DNA of 64,000 nucleotides, from contig NZ_JYII01000012.1 of NCBI RefSeq assembly GCF_000948415.1, positions 558,001 through 622,000 of the forward strand. Direction: 5' to 3'. Below are positions 60,479 through 64,000 of this stretch, in pieces. Position 1 is the first letter of the stretch. The number at the start of each line of letters is the position of its first letter. The notes under the pieces are model-generated. The model was given only the letters and a program-made list of their open reading frames with translations, was not told the DNA's origin and did not search any database. The position numbers and the translations under genes were made by a program. The DNA is from Thalassospira sp. HJ. GTDB taxonomy: Bacteria; Pseudomonadota; Alphaproteobacteria; Rhodospirillales; Thalassospiraceae.

Positions 60479-60925
60479 ATGATCGCACCGGTCCAAAACG
60501 CACAGACAGTCTCACAGGTTGGCCAGTATGGCCGACTTGCGCCTGCTGGTGCGCGCGGTGCGGCAACGGTCGACCGCGATAGTCAGGTCGAAGCTTCTTC
60601 GCAGCATTACACCTATGACCCGGATGATGATGGCATTCTGTTTAATGCCTATGTCGATGGCAAAGACAAACGTCAATCCGGGCAGGGCAATTCCGGCGAA
60701 CAACAAGACCAGCGCACCGAACAGCGCAACCTCTCTGCGGCCCGCCGGGCAAGCGACCGTGAAGGCGCAGTCGAATTGCCAAGCGAGGTTGATTTCGCAA
60801 GCCTGCTGGATCCTTCGATCCCGTTTGATCTGTCGGTCAATAGTGGGACGTCATTCTATGCAGTGGTCAATGCCGTGACACATGGTGTTGGTGTGCGTGG
60901 TACGCATCTGGATGCGACCGTCTAG
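60479..60925 (+). CDS. Hypothetical low-complexity protein, 148 aa
   Basis: This 148-residue protein is mostly polar, with Gln/Arg/Glu-rich stretches (QSGQGNSGEQQDQRTEQR) and few hydrophobic blocks except VDFASLLDPSIPFDLSV near residue 110. It is probably disordered with a short C-terminal fold. No signal peptide and no domain is recognised. AGAGGAAG sits directly before the ATG, which supports translation. It lies upstream of the Panacea-domain gene, but the pair does not look like a known toxin-antitoxin module. Confidence 0.6.
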   Translation: MIAPVQNAQTVSQVGQYGRLAPAGARGAATVDRDSQVEASSQHYTYDPDDDGILFNAYVDGKDKRQSGQGNSGEQQDQRTEQRNLSAARRASDREGAVELPSEVDFASLLDPSIPFDLSVNSGTSFYAVVNAVTHGVGVRGTHLDATV

Positions 60926-61070
60926 GTTTGATCAAGTCACTACGCACTCTGCGCCCCACTGTCATTCCCTTAAATTTGAAAAAGCTGATTGGTGATGCTT
61001 GTTGGCGTCTGCCATAGACTTTATGATCCTTGGTAACGCGTAATTGTTTTCCCAGACCATCGGGCCCAGC

Positions 61071-61613
61071 ATGAAGAACAAGCCGGTTCTCAATACGGTA
61101 TTCGACGCCGCCTTCAGGTTCATTGACCTGGCACTGAATGACAACGAATACCTGCAGCCGCAAAAACTGCATCGTCTTTTGTATCTGGCGCAGGCCTATT
61201 ACGGGGCGAACTATCACGGCAATATGCTGATGCCGGCGATTTTCGTGGCAGAGGAATTTGGCCCGGTGGAGCCGAACCTTTATGCGGTGATGGAAGAATC
61301 CCGCCCGGATGTACGTCTTAAATCGGTTGATCCGAAAACCATCCATTTCCTTGAAAGCATCTGGTCGCAATTTGGCCATCACACGGTCGAACATCTCAGC
61401 ATGACCGTGCGCAACCATCCGCCCTTTACCAAGGCCTATAAGGAAGGCATTGGCACGATCATCCCGTTTGAGGAACTGGTCGATTTCTATGCCTCTGTCC
61501 GCAAAAGTGCGACCACGCCAGAGGCCAAGGAAGTCGTGCGCCCGCGCGTCATGCGCTCGCACAAGGGCAAGCCGGTCGCAACCACCGACTGGTTGCCGCG
61601 CAAGATCAAGTAA
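61071..61613 (+). CDS. Panacea/SocA-like (DUF4065) domain protein
   Basis: This 180-residue protein starts at ATG 61071; an earlier TTG is rejected. VFDAAFRFIDLALNDNEYLQ, then LQPQKLHRLLYLAQAYYGAN and IFVAEEFGPVEPNLYAVM, match the Panacea (DUF4065/SocA-like) fold of antitoxins such as Caulobacter SocA. The C-terminal 50 residues are basic and end DWLPRKIK. Known Panacea genes pair with a toxin gene or act as adaptors; here no toxin is evident. It is convergent with the ChaN-type gene. Confidence 0.78.
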   Translation: MKNKPVLNTVFDAAFRFIDLALNDNEYLQPQKLHRLLYLAQAYYGANYHGNMLMPAIFVAEEFGPVEPNLYAVMEESRPDVRLKSVDPKTIHFLESIWSQFGHHTVEHLSMTVRNHPPFTKAYKEGIGTIIPFEELVDFYASVRKSATTPEAKEVVRPRVMRSHKGKPVATTDWLPRKIK

Positions 61614-61652
61614 TCAGAATCTGGATGTGGTCGGGCCGCAAGGCTGCCCAGG

Positions 61653-62705
61653 TTACTGGCCCATGCCAAGGTTCTGGCAGGGATCACCACGTGCGATATC
61701 GTTGGTAAACCACATGAAGTCGATATCGTCCGGCGCACCAAACCGCATGGCGTAATCTTCGACCAGTGATGCGTCGGGGCCGGGGTCGTCGGCCTCAATC
61801 AGGCTGACGACAGCAATGTCGCGCATCTCGATATCCGGCTCAAAGCGCTTGATGTGCCAGGGGGCGGCAATGCTGTTACGCACATGCATGGCACCGGCAA
61901 TCAGGAACGCACCATCAATGCCGTCAATCTTGGCTGCATCGGTCATCGCGCGGGCAAGCGATGCATCACGCGCGAACTGAACGGCCGAGAAACTGCCCAG
62001 CATGCTCTCGGGCAGCATGTTGCAGTGGCCCTCGGCAATTTCGACGTTAAAGCGATCCAGCATGTCGGTCGGCATATCCGGCAGATCAAGCTTGGCGGCC
62101 AGATCATCGGGCAGGGCATCATTGCCGTCGCTGATCATGGGCTTAAGCAGATCATCGGGCAGGTTACCCGCCACCATCATCAAGCCGTTGTCACGCGCAG
62201 CCTGTGCGATCGGGGCATAGTCATGCCATGACGGCCAACCGCGATCTTCCCACGCTAGAGCCGGGCCAAGTTCGGCAATCGGAATTTCCTGCCAACTGTC
62301 ATCAAGGGTGACTTGCTGATCGCGGGTAAACATTTCCCAGACAATCGCGCGTTCCTGCTCATCAGCCTTGCTCAGTGCGTCGACCAGTTGGGCCTGATGA
62401 TGATGATGGATCGGGTTGTCGTGCTTTTCGCCGATCAGAACATATTTGCGATCCGACAGGCGTTGGACAAGCACATCAAACATGATGTATTCGCCCGCTT
62501 TCACATCAAAGATCAAACCCGGTGCCGGGGGGAGGGAATTGACATCCGGAAGGGTGCCCTGTGCGCTGCTATTATCCTGCGCTGCTGCCGGGCTGACCAA
62601 GACGGCAAGCAGAACGGCCGATGCCAGCACAACTGCAGAAACGCCACGGGTAAAAACACGTGTCCAGGATCTGATTGAATGTTGTGAAGGCGTCGGTTGC
62701 TGCAT
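61653..62705 (-). CDS. ChaN-family (haem-binding uptake/Tiki-like) exported protein
   Basis: This 350-residue protein has a signal peptide (about 1-42, ending AAAQD) and the ChaN-like fold: YVLIGEKHDNPIHHHHQAQL carries the GEKHDN motif and a four-His run. IVWEMFTRDQQVTLDDSWQE and GPALAWEDRGWPSWHDYAPI follow, and FLIAGAMHVRNSIAAPWHIK is near the end. Members bind haem or act as metal-dependent proteins on the outer side. No Cys lipobox is visible, so it is periplasmic rather than lipidated. It is convergent with the Panacea gene. Confidence 0.8.
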   Translation of the reverse strand: MQQPTPSQHSIRSWTRVFTRGVSAVVLASAVLLAVLVSPAAAQDNSSAQGTLPDVNSLPPAPGLIFDVKAGEYIMFDVLVQRLSDRKYVLIGEKHDNPIHHHHQAQLVDALSKADEQERAIVWEMFTRDQQVTLDDSWQEIPIAELGPALAWEDRGWPSWHDYAPIAQAARDNGLMMVAGNLPDDLLKPMISDGNDALPDDLAAKLDLPDMPTDMLDRFNVEIAEGHCNMLPESMLGSFSAVQFARDASLARAMTDAAKIDGIDGAFLIAGAMHVRNSIAAPWHIKRFEPDIEMRDIAVVSLIEADDPGPDASLVEDYAMRFGAPDDIDFMWFTNDIARGDPCQNLGMGQ

Positions 62706-62747
62706 GGGCGATGTCGTTCCGGCTCAAAGAAAAAACGCAGTATATGT

Positions 62748-63902
62748 TTATTTACTTATATTCAAAGCCGTTTCCAGGTCGTTAACAAGATCATCACAAT
62801 CTTCGATCCCGACGGACAGGCGCAAAAGGTCTGCCGGAACCGGGCTTGTCGGGCCTTCGACGGAGGATCGATGTTCGATCAGGCTTTCAACCCCGCCAAG
62901 GGAAGTTGCGCGTTTGAAAAGCTTGCACTGGTTATGGAAATCAACCGCGCGTTTTTCACCGCCCTTGACCCGAAGCGACAGCATGCCGCCAAAGCCACCC
63001 TGCATCTGCTTTTTGGCAATGTCATGGCCGATATGGCTTTCAAGGCCGGGATACTGGACCTGTTCGATCTCCGGATGGTTTTCGAAATGCTTGGCAATTG
63101 CCATGGCATTGGCACTGGCACGTTCGACACGTACCGAAAGGGTGCGCATGCCGCGCAGCAAAAGCCAGGTTTCAAACACACCAAGAACAGCACCACCGGA
63201 TGCGTGCTGTTTGCAAACACGCTGCCAGAACTCGCTGTCTGCTGCGGTGGTCAATGATCCGGCCAGAACGTCACTATGACCATTGAGGTACTTGGTCGCT
63301 GAATGCATGACGATATCAGCATCAAATTCAATCGGGCGGGTCAGAAGCGGGGTGGCGACGGTGTTATCAACCGCAACAACGGCACCGGCCGCCTTGGCAA
63401 GATTGGCAACCGCAGCAATATCAGTGATCTGCCAATCCGGGTTGGCCGGGGTTTCAAGCCAGACCAACTTGGTCTTGCCAGCAACGATGTGCTTGTCCCA
63501 GTCGGCGATATCGGCGTTATCGACGAAATCAAAGCTCAGCCCGGCGCGCACACCGCTATCGAGCATGAAGCTGCGCAGCGCCCAATACATTACCTTGGGC
63601 GCGACAACATGATCACCGGGGTTCAGCGCATGCAAAACCGCAACGGCAGCCGCCATGCCCGATGCAAACAGACGCGTTTCAGAACCGCCTTCAAGCTCGT
63701 TCAATACAGCACAAGCCTGATCATAGGTCGGGTTGTCCGCACGTGTGTAGCAGCGCCCGTCATGGTAGCTGAGATCCGTGTTGCGTTCGAACGTGGTCGA
63801 CGGATAAAGCGGCGGTGTAACGGATTTGGTGGCTTCATCAACCCAGCCAAGCGCTTGTGCGCTGATGGTGGCGGGGGACTGTTTTTTTGCATTATCAGAC
63901 AT
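62748..63902 (-). CDS. metC: Cystathionine beta-lyase (trans-sulfuration PLP enzyme)
   Basis: This 384-residue gamma-family PLP enzyme probably cleaves cystathionine to homocysteine in methionine synthesis. It starts MSDNAKKQSPATISAQALGW; an in-frame ATG at 63983 adds 27 unlike residues. TRLFASGMAAAVAVLHALNP and LVWLETPANPDWQITDIAAV are family segments. The PLP lysine is Lys204 in DIVMHSATKYLNGHSDVLAG, and SLGGVESLIEHRSSVEG closes the fold. Related gamma-synthases or lyases cannot be excluded. No riboswitch is recognised upstream. Confidence 0.9.
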   Translation of the reverse strand: MSDNAKKQSPATISAQALGWVDEATKSVTPPLYPSTTFERNTDLSYHDGRCYTRADNPTYDQACAVLNELEGGSETRLFASGMAAAVAVLHALNPGDHVVAPKVMYWALRSFMLDSGVRAGLSFDFVDNADIADWDKHIVAGKTKLVWLETPANPDWQITDIAAVANLAKAAGAVVAVDNTVATPLLTRPIEFDADIVMHSATKYLNGHSDVLAGSLTTAADSEFWQRVCKQHASGGAVLGVFETWLLLRGMRTLSVRVERASANAMAIAKHFENHPEIEQVQYPGLESHIGHDIAKKQMQGGFGGMLSLRVKGGEKRAVDFHNQCKLFKRATSLGGVESLIEHRSSVEGPTSPVPADLLRLSVGIEDCDDLVNDLETALNISK

Positions 63903-64000
63903 GGTGGCACCTGATTTGGTTGAGATTTGTTGGCGCGCAACATAACGTGGTTCCCGCCACACACCAAACTGAATTGCCACCAAAACTGATCTTTAGGGTC
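63903..64000. other. Window edge upstream of metC
   Basis: These 98 bases are the metC leader and probable promoter. GTGG and CCAC can form a small hairpin near 63945-63960. Nothing else is recognised. Confidence 0.3.

Noticed and set aside
60479-61613. Toxin-antitoxin pair of the 148-residue protein and the Panacea protein
   Set aside because: The upstream protein is low-complexity and shows no toxin fold, and the 145-base gap lacks coupling. Kept only as an open question.
63903-64000. SAM riboswitch upstream of metC
   Set aside because: No SAM-I, SAM-II or SAM/SAH core sequence is recognisable, only a small hairpin.

Overview
The window reads as chromosomal DNA of a motile, free-living alphaproteobacterium. 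Gene content and protein style suggest the Rhodospirillales, probably close to Thalassospira, though this is my judgement from memory and not a database match. Supporting signs are a class I PHA synthase, a motA/motB pair with two chemoreceptors, a DegT/sulfotransferase glycan cluster, a ribbon-helix-helix protein of the type common in alphaproteobacteria, and the gene order aminotransferase-hom-glpX-(Hsp70)-(peroxiredoxin)-recJ. Most of the window is ordinary high-GC core sequence: short gaps, clear Shine-Dalgarno sites and many hairpin terminators at convergent gene ends.

Layout. 1-9.6 kb: unknown helical protein, RHH regulator, DJ-1/PfpI protein, MscS channel with a lysine/alanine tail, OmpA lipoprotein, secreted unknown, CoA-binding protein, MsrQ, a dCache chemoreceptor and a LysE-type exporter. 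9.6-16.7 kb: enoyl-CoA hydratase, a 263 bp MITE-like element, two proteins with C-terminal anchors, a hotdog thioesterase behind a LiuR-type palindrome, rplM-rpsI, an lldD-like FMN oxidoreductase and a GNAT protein. 16.7-27.1 kb: an accessory cluster with visibly lower GC. It encodes three sulfotransferase domains (one fused to a DegT aminotransferase), a second DegT enzyme, a methyltransferase, a WbqC protein, two candidate glycosyltransferases and a secreted peptidoglycan-binding-like protein. 27.2-36.8 kb: argC, gamma carbonic anhydrase, a solute-binding protein broken by an amber codon, a di-haem peroxidase, a 3-hydroxyisobutyrate-dehydrogenase-like enzyme, phaC and a second OmpA lipoprotein. 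37-46.6 kb: aminotransferase, hom, glpX, an Hsp70-like ATPase, a peroxiredoxin, recJ and an MFS transporter. 46.8-51.5 kb: three identical tRNA-Glu genes, a histidine kinase, DNA polymerase IV and a degenerate EAL protein. 51.8-64 kb: a TPR/SHOCT-like/SPOR lipoprotein, a SAM hydrolase-family protein, an MBL hydrolase, motB-motA, a c-haem chemoreceptor, small unknown proteins, apt, a Panacea-domain protein, a ChaN-type protein and metC.

How the genes work together. The 16.7-25.8 kb cluster is the most likely place for something undescribed. A methyltransferase, a sulfotransferase-aminotransferase fusion, a second aminotransferase and a WbqC protein are translationally coupled by stop/start overlaps. 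Candidate glycosyltransferases and another sulfotransferase follow. The simplest reading is synthesis and sulfation of an amino-sugar glycan at the cell surface or on flagellin; this is inference. Elsewhere the motAB pair and two receptors (one cache-type, one haem-type) serve chemotaxis. The aminotransferase, hom, argC and metC genes belong to amino-acid biosynthesis, and phaC, glpX and lldD-like to carbon storage and central metabolism.
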